Shown: positions 15,160-22,874 of the stretch, piece after piece
Numbering within the stretch: position 1 is the first letter of the stretch
How the letters are laid out: every line of letters starts with the position of its first letter
Assembly: GCA_036733165.1 (NCBI GenBank)
Contig: DAINBB010000018.1
Location: 1 to 34,338, forward strand
Length of the DNA stretch: 34,338 nucleotides
Source of the DNA: JAFGGT01 sp036733165
Lineage (GTDB): Archaea; Methanobacteriota_B; Thermococci; Methanofastidiosales; NM3
Direction of reading: 5' to 3'
Notes under the pieces: model-generated
Told to the model about the DNA's origin: nothing
The model's input: the letters and a program-made list of their open reading frames with translations, nothing else
The model's database searches: none
Program-made: the position numbers and the translations under genes

Positions 15160-16236
15160 TCAGTCGTACCTTCCAAACTGCTCTGCCGCATCCATCATCG
15201 CCATCAGCTTGTCAGGAGATGCGCCTGGCGGGAACTCGCAACCGGGAGCAAGAATAAATCCACTTGGCGAATCCTTACCTTCCTCTATGTTCTGTCTGCA
15301 AAGCTCAAGGCATTCCTCATAGGACTTGGTCTGGAATGAAGGTGGATCTACATTTCCACATACTACGTCATGGTCCCCAAATGCAGCTATCTGGTCTTTC
15401 ACGGGGGTCTCAGGACCAAATACCCATATGTATTTTCCCTTCCAATTGTGCTCCTCCCTTATCTTTACATAATATGGTATGTTAAGATTCTGGTCGGCAC
15501 ATGGATGCATGAGGACTGCGGCTATGCCTTCATCGGCGATCTTCTTGTGGAGCTTCCTCATGTATGGGAATGCAAACTCCTCGAACATCTTTGGTGAAAG
15601 TAGGGTGTTTGCTTCAACAGGTCCGCCATCGAAAGTCATAACATGGTCCGGGCCATATTTGTTGGCGAAGAACTCTATGGCGTTTGAATACATGTCACTG
15701 ACCTTCTCCAAAAGCTGATGAAGCACCTTGGGCTCCTTCAGTACCCACTTGAGGAACATGTTGGTGTCAGCGACGACTGCCGCCGCGGTAAAGGTGCTAC
15801 CTGATTGGAACGTGACAGGCATATTGTATTTGGCACAAAGCTGGAACAGGTCGTCGGCCACCTGATAGGCACCGGGCAGTTTTCCATCTTTAAACTCAGG
15901 GACCTCCAGATTCTCCACATCCTCGATGGAATTGACTGGATGTCTTTTAACGTATGGGGCGCTGTGACCCGGGCCGTATGGGAATCCTATCTCTCCGCCA
16001 AACTCCCAAGGACCACAGGAAGCGTAACCATACATCGGGGTGACATCATACCCATGGAGCCTCATACTCATAAATTGAGCATAGAAGCTCTTCTTGCCAT
16101 CGGCGTAATAATCACCTAATGGCATGCCTACAATCTGCGTGCAGTATCCCATGGCGAATGGGTTTACAGGTACCCTGTCAGGTTTTTGTCCCATCATTAC
16201 TGCCTGCATCCTCTCTGCAGAAGTCATTCTTCCCAT
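15160..16236 (-). CDS. UROD-fold corrinoid methyltransferase, possible substrate-specific demethylase (MT1)
   Basis: A 358-residue protein of the uroporphyrinogen-decarboxylase/MtaA/CmuA superfamily. It begins MTSAERMQAVMMGQKPDRVPV, the standard opening of these methyltransferases. It has a zinc-type site: H-P-C in VLMHPCADQN and a Cys in ILAPGCEFPPGASPDKL. It lacks the heme-type uroporphyrinogen substrate residues and the GLAP motif of MT2 enzymes. UROD-fold proteins paired with a corrinoid protein serve as MT1 in O-demethylation of methoxyaromatics (MtvB/OdmB/MtoB), so this is the leading hypothesis, with other methyl donors open. The start ATG follows the GGAGG formed by the last codons of the corrinoid-protein gene, so the two are translationally coupled and presumably made in fixed ratio. 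Confidence 0.85.
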   Translation of the reverse strand: MGRMTSAERMQAVMMGQKPDRVPVNPFAMGYCTQIVGMPLGDYYADGKKSFYAQFMSMRLHGYDVTPMYGYASCGPWEFGGEIGFPYGPGHSAPYVKRHPVNSIEDVENLEVPEFKDGKLPGAYQVADDLFQLCAKYNMPVTFQSGSTFTAAAVVADTNMFLKWVLKEPKVLHQLLEKVSDMYSNAIEFFANKYGPDHVMTFDGGPVEANTLLSPKMFEEFAFPYMRKLHKKIADEGIAAVLMHPCADQNLNIPYYVKIREEHNWKGKYIWVFGPETPVKDQIAAFGDHDVVCGNVDPPSFQTKSYEECLELCRQNIEEGKDSPSGFILAPGCEFPPGASPDKLMAMMDAAEQFGRYD

Positions 16237-16238
16237 AT

Positions 16239-16883
16239 TTATGCCTCCATCAATTTGTTGACGACCCTTACGGCCTCGACAGCGTCCTTGCCATATCCAT
16301 CTGCGCCGATCTTGTCAGCGTAGTTCTGGCTGATAGGAGCGCCGCCCACTATTACTTTGGCCTTAAGACCCTTATTCTTTAGACCTTCTATAACCGGCCC
16401 CATCCTGACCATGCTTGTGGTCATCAAGGCGGACATGGCAACTATGTCTGCATCAACCTCTTCCGCCTTCTGTACAAAAGTGTCTACAGAGACATCCCTT
16501 CCCACATCGAATATGGTGTAACCCGCCACATCAAGCATCATCAAAACAAGATTCTTGCCGATATCATGGATGTCGCCCTCCGCGACGCCTATGACCACAT
16601 TGCCGGTCTTCTTTGTGTTGGCGTTCACCTTCAGGTGCGGCCTCAGTAACTCCAATGCGGCATACATGGCATCGGCCGAAAGAAGTATCTCCGGCACGAA
16701 CATTTCCTTTTTTTCGTATTTTTCACTGACTATTTCCATGCCCTTATTGCAACCCTTCATTATGGTTTCATAAGGATCCATTCCTAAATCCAACGACTCT
16801 TGAGCGAGCTCGGCACACTTGTCCTCGTCCCCCTCAATTACCGCATCGGCTAAATGTTTCAATAATTCATCTTTGGAAGTCAC
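16239..16883 (-). CDS. Corrinoid (B12-binding) protein of a methyltransferase system
   Basis: This 214-residue protein is the methyl carrier. Residues about 1-90 form the helical cap domain (LAQESLDLGMDPYETIMKGCNKGMEIVSEKYEK, then EILLSADAMYAALELL). Residues about 95-214 are the cobalamin-binding Rossmann domain with the lower-ligand motif EGDIHDIGKN (base-off/His-on binding), the MSALMTTSM loop and VGGAPISQNYADKIGADGY. Size and motifs match MtaC/MtbC/MttC/MtvC. The start is a GTG at 16883, 7 bases after GGGGG. It heads the operon. The promoter and a long palindrome lie just upstream. No gene for a reductive activase (RamA-like) is present in the window; it would be needed to reactivate Co(II). 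Confidence 0.94.
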   Translation of the reverse strand: MTSKDELLKHLADAVIEGDEDKCAELAQESLDLGMDPYETIMKGCNKGMEIVSEKYEKKEMFVPEILLSADAMYAALELLRPHLKVNANTKKTGNVVIGVAEGDIHDIGKNLVLMMLDVAGYTIFDVGRDVSVDTFVQKAEEVDADIVAMSALMTTSMVRMGPVIEGLKNKGLKAKVIVGGAPISQNYADKIGADGYGKDAVEAVRVVNKLMEA

Positions 16884-16920
16884 TTGATTACCCCCTTAAT
16901 GGTGATAAATAGTTGCATTA

Positions 16921-16933
16921 CAAATATATAAAA
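16921..16933 (-). promoter_or_regulatory. TATA-like element of the corrinoid methyl-transfer operon
   Basis: On the minus strand TTTTATATATTTG lies about 40-50 bases before the GTG at 16883, leaving a leader of roughly 15-20 bases with a GGGGG site. It directly abuts the palindrome at 16935-16961. Confidence 0.55.
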
Positions 16934-16934
16934 C

Positions 16935-16961
16935 TAATTGATTATATCAAATAATCAATTA
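16935..16961. promoter_or_regulatory. Perfect inverted repeat (11-base arms, 5-base spacer) upstream of the methyl-transfer promoter
   Basis: The arms TAATTGATTAT (16935-16945) and ATAATCAATTA (16951-16961) are exact reverse complements around ATCAA. The repeat sits at the BRE/upstream side of the TATA-like element at 16921-16933, the usual place for an archaeal activator or for a repressor that blocks TBP/TFB. Just beyond it are the T-runs that end the serB-like transcript. A terminator hairpin is less likely because archaea usually do not use one and the repeat follows rather than precedes the T-run. Confidence 0.55.
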
Positions 16962-16984
16962 AAAAAATAAAAGAATAAAAGGAC
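16961..16984 (-). terminator. T-rich terminator after the SerB-like gene
   Basis: Minus-strand sequence after the stop at 16985 reads CCTTTTATTCTTTTATTTTTTT, a U-rich archaeal terminator that separates this gene from the methyl-transfer operon. Confidence 0.5.
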
Positions 16985-17680
16985 CTATTCGGAGATAAGT
17001 TCGATGCTGGTGTTGACACAGGTCCTCTGGGAACTGTCGAAAAGGTCGTTGAGAAGGCCGTATACATCGAATATGTTCTCGACATTGATGTCGGCTATGC
17101 CCCTTAGACACTCCTTTGCCCTGTATGCGACTCCGAAGTCCGCTGTCTTTATCATGGGGATGTCATTTGCCCCATCGCCAACGGCCACGACAACGTTTGC
17201 CCCCGATTCCTTCTTGAACACGTCAAGCCAATAGTCCTTGTTGCCATCCACCTTCAGCTCAAAATTTCCTGTAAGCATGCCGTTGTTGATGTCGAACTTG
17301 TTGCAAGCCACATAGTCGATGCCCAACTTTTTGGCAAGCCTGTAGGCTATGATGTCAAATCCACCTGTGATGATTGCAGTCTTCGCCCCCTCCTCCTTCA
17401 ACTTGAGGAGGAGCTCACCGGCACCATGGGTAAGTGGCTGTTCCTTGAAGACCTTGTCAAAGTTGTTCACATGGGTGCCCTTCAGGAGCATCAGGCGTCT
17501 TCCAATAGACTCGGCGAATGTAAGATTTCCCGACATACCCTCATCTGTGATCTTCGCCACCTCATCGAAGCACCCATGTTCCTTGGCCACCTCGTCCAGT
17601 ATTTCACAATCTATGAGGGTCTTGTCCATATCGAACGCCACGAGAACCCTAACGTCGTCTTTCCATAACTTTCCTACCAT
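16985..17680 (-). CDS. serB: Phosphoserine phosphatase-like HAD phosphatase
   Basis: The 231-residue enzyme has the HAD motifs of the SerB subfamily: motif I AFDMDKTLID (Asp nucleophile), motif II AIITGGFDIIAYRLAKKLG, and motif III/IV VVAVGDGANDIPMIKTADFGVAYRAK. The helical cap between motifs I and II (EVAKEHGCFDEVAKITDEGMSG) fits phosphoserine phosphatase, the last step of serine synthesis. There is no N-terminal ACT domain, as in most archaeal SerB proteins. The C-terminal tail after residue 210 is unusual in composition. The start ATG is preceded by GGGGAG about 10 bases upstream on the minus strand. A related phosphatase substrate cannot be excluded. Confidence 0.85.
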   Translation of the reverse strand: MVGKLWKDDVRVLVAFDMDKTLIDCEILDEVAKEHGCFDEVAKITDEGMSGNLTFAESIGRRLMLLKGTHVNNFDKVFKEQPLTHGAGELLLKLKEEGAKTAIITGGFDIIAYRLAKKLGIDYVACNKFDINNGMLTGNFELKVDGNKDYWLDVFKKESGANVVVAVGDGANDIPMIKTADFGVAYRAKECLRGIADINVENIFDVYGLLNDLFDSSQRTCVNTSIELISE

Positions 17681-17906
17681 TGTTACACACTCCCCTATCG
17701 AGCAGAATTAGCATATGAAACTCAAGGGAGTGCCCCATATGATACACACACGTAATTCATGATAGGGAAATTTCTTATTGTATTTAAAAAGGTATCTATA
17801 TTATTGCCAGTAAAATGTCTTTATTTACCAATATCCCCCAAATATGCGTATAATGTTCATTTTTTAGTCAATAAATTTTAATAATCCAACTTATTTTGAC
17901 TCTCTT
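17681..17906. other. Divergent intergenic region (226 bases), promoters only
   Basis: The right end has a TATA-like stretch AATAAATTTTAATAA (17870-17884) about 30 bases before the ATG at 17907, which has no ribosome-binding site. For the leftward gene a minus-strand CTTTTTAAATAC element near 17780-17792 would give a leader of roughly 70-80 bases. No coding frame or RNA gene is recognisable in between. Confidence 0.45.
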
Positions 17907-18932
17907 ATGATTGAGAAGTATGTAAGAAAAGACATTGAATCCCTACGATTCAAACTGCCCTACGTGAGCAAAGACCTTATCAACCTTTCACAAAACGAAC
18001 CCATAAGGGGCATCATTGGTGACAAGTATTCTTCAACATACATCGGACCTTACTATTACGAACTGAAGGACAAGTTAGCAAAGATCCATGGCCTGTCCAG
18101 GGAGAACCTTGTCATAACGGCGGGTGCAAACCACGGCATAGATATCTGTTGTAGGTGCTTTTTGGAACAGGGGGACTCATGTGCGATCTTTGAACCGACA
18201 TACGGTCAATATTACATGATCGTAAGGGTCAATGGCAGGGGATTTATCAGGCTCAGGCTCAACGAGGACTTCGAACCCGACTGGAAGCTATTGAAAGAAA
18301 GCTCAGCAAAGCTTTTGTTCCTGTGCAATCCCAACAATCCCACAGGGAACCTCATAGGACTTGACACCATCGAGGAAGGACTGAAGACAGGAAAGGTCAT
18401 AGTCGTTGACGAGGCGTATGCAGAATACACGGACCTTACGGCGATCGACCTGATAGAGGACTATGAGAATCTGGTGGTCCTGAGAACGTTCTCGAAGGTA
18501 TGGTCCATGCCTGGGGCAAGGGTAGGCTACCTAGTTGCCAATGAGAAGACGGCAGACTACCTGGAACTTTCCCACATACCCTTCCACATGTCGAACATGG
18601 CCATCAAGATGGCATATGACGTCCTGGACAGGGAAAACCAGATGAAGGAACTTGTTAGGGAGACAAATGAACTAAAGGCGGAGATGGTGAAAGGCGTGGA
18701 AGAACTAGGCCTCAAGGTCTACCCATCATATACCAACTTCTTGCTGATAAGGTTCCCAGACTCTATCAGTTCGAACGATGTGTTCAAGTCACTGATGGAG
18801 AAAGGTGTCTTCGTCTTTAACGTGTCGGGCCAACCGCTGATAGAGAACTGCCTGAGGGTCAGTGTTGGGAAGAGGGGGGACAACCTGTCTTTCCTGAAGG
18901 CCCTTAGAGAGATCATGGAGACACAGGTGTGA
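17907..18932 (+). CDS. HisC-like PLP aminotransferase (histidinol-phosphate aminotransferase family)
   Basis: A 341-residue class I/II aminotransferase. Visible landmarks are the N-terminal NLSQNEP (family LxxNENP-like), AGANHGIDICCRCFLE, the Asn of CNPNNPTGN, the Asp/Tyr of VVDEAYAEY, the PLP lysine in RTFSKVWSMPGARVGYL, and the C-terminal substrate Arg in CLRVSVG. The family usually runs 340-370 residues. It probably exchanges an amino group on histidinol phosphate or a similar phospho-amino compound. It is in an operon with a HAD phosphatase 6 bases downstream, which would complete histidinol formation if the substrate is histidinol phosphate. A second relative in the window (25541) is the CobD decarboxylase, so subfamily assignment needs care. 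Confidence 0.85.
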   Translation: MIEKYVRKDIESLRFKLPYVSKDLINLSQNEPIRGIIGDKYSSTYIGPYYYELKDKLAKIHGLSRENLVITAGANHGIDICCRCFLEQGDSCAIFEPTYGQYYMIVRVNGRGFIRLRLNEDFEPDWKLLKESSAKLLFLCNPNNPTGNLIGLDTIEEGLKTGKVIVVDEAYAEYTDLTAIDLIEDYENLVVLRTFSKVWSMPGARVGYLVANEKTADYLELSHIPFHMSNMAIKMAYDVLDRENQMKELVRETNELKAEMVKGVEELGLKVYPSYTNFLLIRFPDSISSNDVFKSLMEKGVFVFNVSGQPLIENCLRVSVGKRGDNLSFLKALREIMETQV

Positions 18933-18938
18933 GACATA

Positions 18939-19658
18939 ATGGGCATTGCCTTGATATTCGATCTTGACGGCACGCTGATAGATGTCAGCAACAGCTACAA
19001 GGAGGCCATTGTCAGGACGATAGAGTATCTTAGGCCAATGCTGGACAGGGACCTGATATACGAAGGAATGCTCTCGCTCAAGGGGGTCCCTAATCTCAAC
19101 AACGACTGGGACGCCACATATTTTCTGTTAAAGAGACTGGACGGGGAAGATACAAGGATAGAGAGGGGAAAGAAATGGTCCAACATCAAGATGATCTTCC
19201 AGTCGATATACCTTGGCAAGGAACTCTTCATCAGGTCATATGGCGAGCCCCCGTATCTGGACATCGAACGGGGCCTTATCGAGAACGAGACGTTGAATAT
19301 CACAAAGGGCACATTGGAGAAGTTGAAGAGCTATCCTATCGGGATAGTGACATCCAGGCCCAGGATAGAGGCACTATATGCTTTGGAGAACACCATCCTC
19401 GGCGACTACTTCGGCGATGATAGGATGGTATGCCAGGACGACATCGATAAGGAGAAACCGGACCCAGCCCCCCTCTTGAGGATGAAGGATATCATCTATG
19501 CTGACAGGTATGTCTACATAGGGGATAACATCGACGATGCGATAGCCTCAAGGAGAGCGGGCTTCACAAGCATAATAATAGGTGAGGAATGGGGGGACAT
19601 CCGCATTCCCGATATAAACTCCCTTCCAGAGGCACTTAGCTTATACGATAGTAAGTGA
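18939..19658 (+). CDS. HAD-superfamily phosphatase, subfamily IA, partner of the HisC-like gene
   Basis: The 239-residue protein has motif I LIFDLDGTLIDVSNSYKEAI, motif II PIGIVTSRPR, motif III lysine in KEKPDPAPLL and motif IV YIGDNIDDAIASRRAG. A large helical cap lies between motifs I and II. It follows the HisC-like gene by only 6 bases, so the two are probably co-transcribed. The pairing suggests histidinol-phosphate phosphatase, a step filled by unrelated enzymes in different lineages; phosphoglycolate phosphatase-type activity is the generic alternative. The 3' end overlaps the convergent DUF473 gene by 23 bases. Confidence 0.82.
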   Translation: MGIALIFDLDGTLIDVSNSYKEAIVRTIEYLRPMLDRDLIYEGMLSLKGVPNLNNDWDATYFLLKRLDGEDTRIERGKKWSNIKMIFQSIYLGKELFIRSYGEPPYLDIERGLIENETLNITKGTLEKLKSYPIGIVTSRPRIEALYALENTILGDYFGDDRMVCQDDIDKEKPDPAPLLRMKDIIYADRYVYIGDNIDDAIASRRAGFTSIIIGEEWGDIRIPDINSLPEALSLYDSK

Positions 19659-20007
19659 CCCTGTCTATGTCCACATTGAGCCTCTTGTCCTCAACGCTCC
19701 TCGTGATGTCCTTTACCTTGGCAACGTTGATCAGTTCGAACTGGACCCTTGCCGTGGTAATCTCGTATTCATCGTTGTCCAGGGATTGTCTGTTGTTGTA
19801 CAGGGACATGTTCTTGACCACTGCGATGACGCCCTCGGTCTCCCTCGTTATGTCATCCTCCGAGCGGGACGTGATGAATATGGGTTCGTTCACGGTGGTC
19901 TTTAGAAGCGTGTTGATGTTGTGGGCGCTTTTGATGACCATGGTCTTGAGACCCTCAGAGATCAGTTCCCGAAGGGTCCTCGGAGTGATACAGGTAAGTA
20001 CGTACAT
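19636..20007 (-). CDS. DUF473-family archaeal protein
   Basis: A 123-residue protein that resembles the archaeal DUF473 family: it begins MYVLTCITPRTLRELISEG and continues VIKSAHNINTLL and PIFITSRSEDDITRETEGVIAVV. The function of the family is not known. The middle region (residues 60-70) reads like a beta-rich core and there is no membrane segment. The ATG at 20007 follows GGTGG at a normal distance. It lies 12 bases after the PAC2-family gene in transcription order and is likely in its operon. Confidence 0.75.
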   Translation of the reverse strand: MYVLTCITPRTLRELISEGLKTMVIKSAHNINTLLKTTVNEPIFITSRSEDDITRETEGVIAVVKNMSLYNNRQSLDNDEYEITTARVQFELINVAKVKDITRSVEDKRLNVDIDRVTYYRIS

Positions 20008-20019
20008 TTCAGATCCACC

Positions 20020-20736
20020 TCATATGTACATGGTGTCCTGGACATCGTGCGCCCCGGACTTTTTAACTACATCCTTGCTAAGGTCTGACAAAGTAGACTC
20101 TATCTGCTCGGCCTCCTTAATCAAAGGTTGTGTGTCTATGTTCTTGTCTATTATCTTTGATATGAATTCCAAAAGGTATGAAGCTGCCCTGGGGTCCGGC
20201 CTCATGCCCGTGGTCTCTGCAAGGAGCGCGACGGAGGGGATGCCCTGCCGGTAACATTCCAGCAACAGCGCGCCGCTGCCACCAGATATGCTGCCCATGT
20301 TGAGGGTCTCCACGCCGATCTCGTTCAGTTTGCTCAGCATGGTGTCATTGGAACCGACGCCATAGACCTTGCCTGAAGGTGTGTTTATGCCTATGCCGGC
20401 AAGGGAGAGGGATGTCCTTACATTGTTCTTTTTCATAAACTCCCCAAGTTTGTCCGCCATGTCAAAGGTCTTGTCGTCCGGGAAGGCAAGGTCTGATATG
20501 AACACTATCAGATTTTCGTTCCCGTATATGCGAACTGGGGGTATTACCTTTCCGTTCATTATCATGGAGATCTGGGGCAGCAGGTCCGTCCTTATGTATC
20601 CGACCTCTGGTATGTTCAAGGCACTTACCAGGTATGTTGCCGCGATATGGCCCACCAAACCCACCCCGGGGAATCCTTCTATGACGATTGGATTCTTGAA
20701 GCTAACATCTTTATCCATAACGATATCTATCATCAT
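20020..20736 (-). CDS. PAC2-family protein (proteasome assembly chaperone-like)
   Basis: The 238-residue protein matches the archaeal PAC2/PbaB family: the N-terminal PIVIEGFPGVGLVGHIAATYLV, then LPQISMIMNGKVIPPVRIY, LIVFISDLAFP, the SGGSGALLLECYRQGIPSVALLAET segment and PDPRAASYLLEFI. The C-terminal 50 residues are helical and charged. Relatives help assemble the 20S proteasome or bind it. Two adjacent ATGs (20736, 20733) are possible starts. A TATA-like ATTAATAAAT on the minus strand near 20762-20771 supports a short leader. Confidence 0.88.
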   Translation of the reverse strand: MMIDIVMDKDVSFKNPIVIEGFPGVGLVGHIAATYLVSALNIPEVGYIRTDLLPQISMIMNGKVIPPVRIYGNENLIVFISDLAFPDDKTFDMADKLGEFMKKNNVRTSLSLAGIGINTPSGKVYGVGSNDTMLSKLNEIGVETLNMGSISGGSGALLLECYRQGIPSVALLAETTGMRPDPRAASYLLEFISKIIDKNIDTQPLIKEAEQIESTLSDLSKDVVKKSGAHDVQDTMYI

Positions 20737-20799
20737 ATCACTGAAAAGATAACATTGTAGATTTATTAATAGTTTCTGGTGTTTTTGTTTCCCAGGGAC

Positions 20800-21408
20800 C
20801 TACCAACTGAACAACAGGCTCTTAGGTATATCGACAAATCTCTCTATATACTTGATAATACCATAATCGGCCGTGGCGACGATCCCCTTGCTCTTCCTCA
20901 AGGTGCTGTCCACGGCGTCGCTAACGACGACATCCACATCGATGCCCCATCGGAAGTCGCGTATCGTGGAGGCGAGCTCCCCGCTCTTGGACACGTTCTT
21001 ATCAATATAGAAGGTCGCCTTTGCAACATTCCTTTTGCGTATGAACTCCTTTATCTTTCCGAGCGCCTCAAGCGTGTTATCACCAATGGCATAGTTCCCA
21101 AAGACACCCCTTCCATCCCTGACGACACCGTCATCGCACACCAGTGGATCATCGAAAAGAACGCTCTCGACGGTTATCAGAACATTGTAGGTGTCTATCA
21201 GTATATCCTCGCCCTGAAGCGAGGAGTCGGGAACTTCCTTCTTCCGGGTCCTGGCGCTGACATCATCGGAAAACGTTGTCCTGGCAAGAATGTTCCTGTC
21301 CCCCCTTTCAAGGCCATAGTGGTTGCACACGAACTCCAACGCCGCCTTCTTTCTGTAATCCTTGTTAAGAAGGTCCCTTAGATCCTCCCTGGCATCATGA
21401 ATGGACAT
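20800..21408 (-). CDS. DUF434-family protein with PIN-like region
   Basis: A 202-residue archaeal protein. The N-terminal 55 residues (LRDLLNKDYRKKAALEFVCNHYGL, then NILARTTF) fit DUF434. The following ILIDTYNVLITVESVL, together with Asp residues at AIGDNTLEAL, FYIDKNVSKSG and VVVSDAVDSTL, looks like a PIN-type nuclease fold. This suggests, but does not prove, action on RNA. It stands upstream of the PAC2 gene on the same strand with a separate promoter between them, and is divergent from cbiA. Confidence 0.75.
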   Translation of the reverse strand: MSIHDAREDLRDLLNKDYRKKAALEFVCNHYGLERGDRNILARTTFSDDVSARTRKKEVPDSSLQGEDILIDTYNVLITVESVLFDDPLVCDDGVVRDGRGVFGNYAIGDNTLEALGKIKEFIRKRNVAKATFYIDKNVSKSGELASTIRDFRWGIDVDVVVSDAVDSTLRKSKGIVATADYGIIKYIERFVDIPKSLLFSW

Positions 21409-21422
21409 ATCATAAAGGACCT

Positions 21423-21442
21423 AGGATAAATATTTAATATTA
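21423..21442. promoter_or_regulatory. Shared A/T core of the DUF434/cbiA divergent promoters
   Basis: The block AGGATAAATATTTAATATTAA lies in the 61-base gap. On the plus strand it is centred about 34 bases before the cbiA ATG at 21470. On the minus strand (ATTAAATATTTATCC) it is about 24 bases before the ATG at 21408. Neither start has a good ribosome-binding site. Confidence 0.45.
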
Positions 21443-21469
21443 ATTCAAGAATTCCCAAGATGTGTTACA

Positions 21470-22828
21470 ATGAGAGTCCCTAGGGTAGTGATAGCTGGCG
21501 AGCGCAGCGGGGTGGGAAAGTCGACCATCACAGTAGGCATTCTGCTGGCGCTCAAAAAGAGGGGTCTCGATCCGCAGCCGTTCAAGGCCGGACCAGACTT
21601 TTTGGATCCGATGCACCATAGCATAATACTTGAAAGGAAGTCAAGGAATCTCGACACATGGATGTTTTCCGATGCGGTCAAGGAACTGTTTATCAGGTCT
21701 TCCAGGGATGCGGGCATATCTGTCATCGAGGGTGTGATGGGATTCTACGATGGTGTTGACGGCAGGGACGAGAGCGGTTCGACCTCGCACCTCTCAAAGA
21801 TCCTCCGGTCCCCCGTTGTCCTTATACTGGATGCAAAGGGAAGCGCCAGGAGCGTGGGTGCGGTGGCCAAGGGCTTCATTGAATACGACAAGGGCGTTGA
21901 CATCAAGGGCGTCATATTCAACAACATCGGGAGTGAAAAACATCTTAGGATGCTGGAAGATTCCCTTCCCGAGGGTGTGGTGTCACTGGGCGGACTGCCA
22001 TGGAAGGAGAATATAGAGCTCAAGAGCAGGCACCTTGGACTTGTGCCCGCCGGAGAAGTTTTCCATTCAGATAAATATGAGGGGATCCTAGAATTGATCG
22101 AGGAAAACCTGGACATTGAGGGACTGATAGAAGTGGCAAATGGCGCGTCTGACCTTGACGAGGCAGAGCCCACGGTCTTCGGCGACGGGGAACTCAGGGC
22201 GAGGATAGGGGTTGCCTATGATAACGCTTTCAACTTTTACTACCATGACAACCTGGACATGCTCAGGTCCTACGGTGCGGAGATCGAGTACTTCTCGCCG
22301 ATGAGGGACGACATGCCTGAAGTCGACGGCCTGTACTTTGGAGGCGGTTACCCGGAGGTATTTTCCGAGGAGCTGTCCAAGAACGGGAGGATGATGAAAA
22401 GGACCCTTGAGCTGTCAAACGACGAAATGCCGATATATGCGGAATGTGGAGGCCTGATGTACCTGTGTAAAAGTGTAAACGGCCTCGGAAAGGGACCGTT
22501 GAGGATGTGTGGCATATTCGATGCACATGTCGAGATGACACAAAAGCTGCAGGCATTGAGCTATGTCGTGGCCACCAGCAAGAGAAACAACATACTGTCC
22601 AAAGCTGGGCACACGTTCAGGGGACATGAGTTCCACTACTCAAGGATAACCGAGATGGGGGATGAGGAGATGGCCTACGAGCTGAGCTATGGAAAGGGCA
22701 TCTCCAACGGCAGGGACGGCCTGTTGTCAAAGAGCACACTGGCATCATACACCCACTTGCACTTCGCCTCGTCGCCAAAGATGGCGGAAGAATTCGTATA
22801 TAGGTGCTCCAAGTACTCGCACAGATGA
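21470..22828 (+). CDS. cbiA: Cobyrinate a,c-diamide synthase
   Basis: A 452-residue amidotransferase that amidates the a and c side chains of the corrin ring with glutamine and ATP. The N-terminal ATPase has AGERSGVGKSTITVGIL and FKAGPDFLDPMHH, followed by VIEGVMGFYDGV. The C-terminal class I-type glutaminase has YFGGGYPEVF, the Cys nucleophile in YAECGGLMYL and the His in FRGHEFHYSR. The related CfbB of coenzyme F430 synthesis is the main alternative, but the downstream genes are all corrinoid genes, which favours CbiA. It opens the corrinoid cluster. A gap of about 50 bases to the next gene contains a palindrome and a possible second promoter. Confidence 0.93.
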   Translation: MRVPRVVIAGERSGVGKSTITVGILLALKKRGLDPQPFKAGPDFLDPMHHSIILERKSRNLDTWMFSDAVKELFIRSSRDAGISVIEGVMGFYDGVDGRDESGSTSHLSKILRSPVVLILDAKGSARSVGAVAKGFIEYDKGVDIKGVIFNNIGSEKHLRMLEDSLPEGVVSLGGLPWKENIELKSRHLGLVPAGEVFHSDKYEGILELIEENLDIEGLIEVANGASDLDEAEPTVFGDGELRARIGVAYDNAFNFYYHDNLDMLRSYGAEIEYFSPMRDDMPEVDGLYFGGGYPEVFSEELSKNGRMMKRTLELSNDEMPIYAECGGLMYLCKSVNGLGKGPLRMCGIFDAHVEMTQKLQALSYVVATSKRNNILSKAGHTFRGHEFHYSRITEMGDEEMAYELSYGKGISNGRDGLLSKSTLASYTHLHFASSPKMAEEFVYRCSKYSHR

Positions 22829-22852
22829 AAAAGCTAATATTATATCACTGAC

Positions 22853-22867
22853 TGGATATATTATCCA
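22853..22867. promoter_or_regulatory. Palindrome between cbiA and the cbiP-like gene
   Basis: TGGATA and TATCCA flank a TAT spacer, giving a perfect 15-base palindrome just before the start of the next gene. An A/T element (CTAATATTATATC at 22834-22846) precedes it, so this may be an internal promoter with an operator. The same TGGAT half-site appears upstream of btuF, with different spacing. Confidence 0.4.
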
Positions 22868-22874
22868 TGATGCG

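Noticed and set aside
15105..15191. Upstream extension of the MtaA/MtbA-like gene
   Set aside because: It would overlap the preceding methyltransferase gene and carries no family sequence. The ATG at 15104 has a good ribosome-binding site.
22689..22874. Upstream extension of the cbiP-like gene
   Set aside because: The extra about 60 codons lie mostly inside cbiA in another frame and have low-complexity Pro/Arg/His composition. Family members begin near the cysteine-rich domain.
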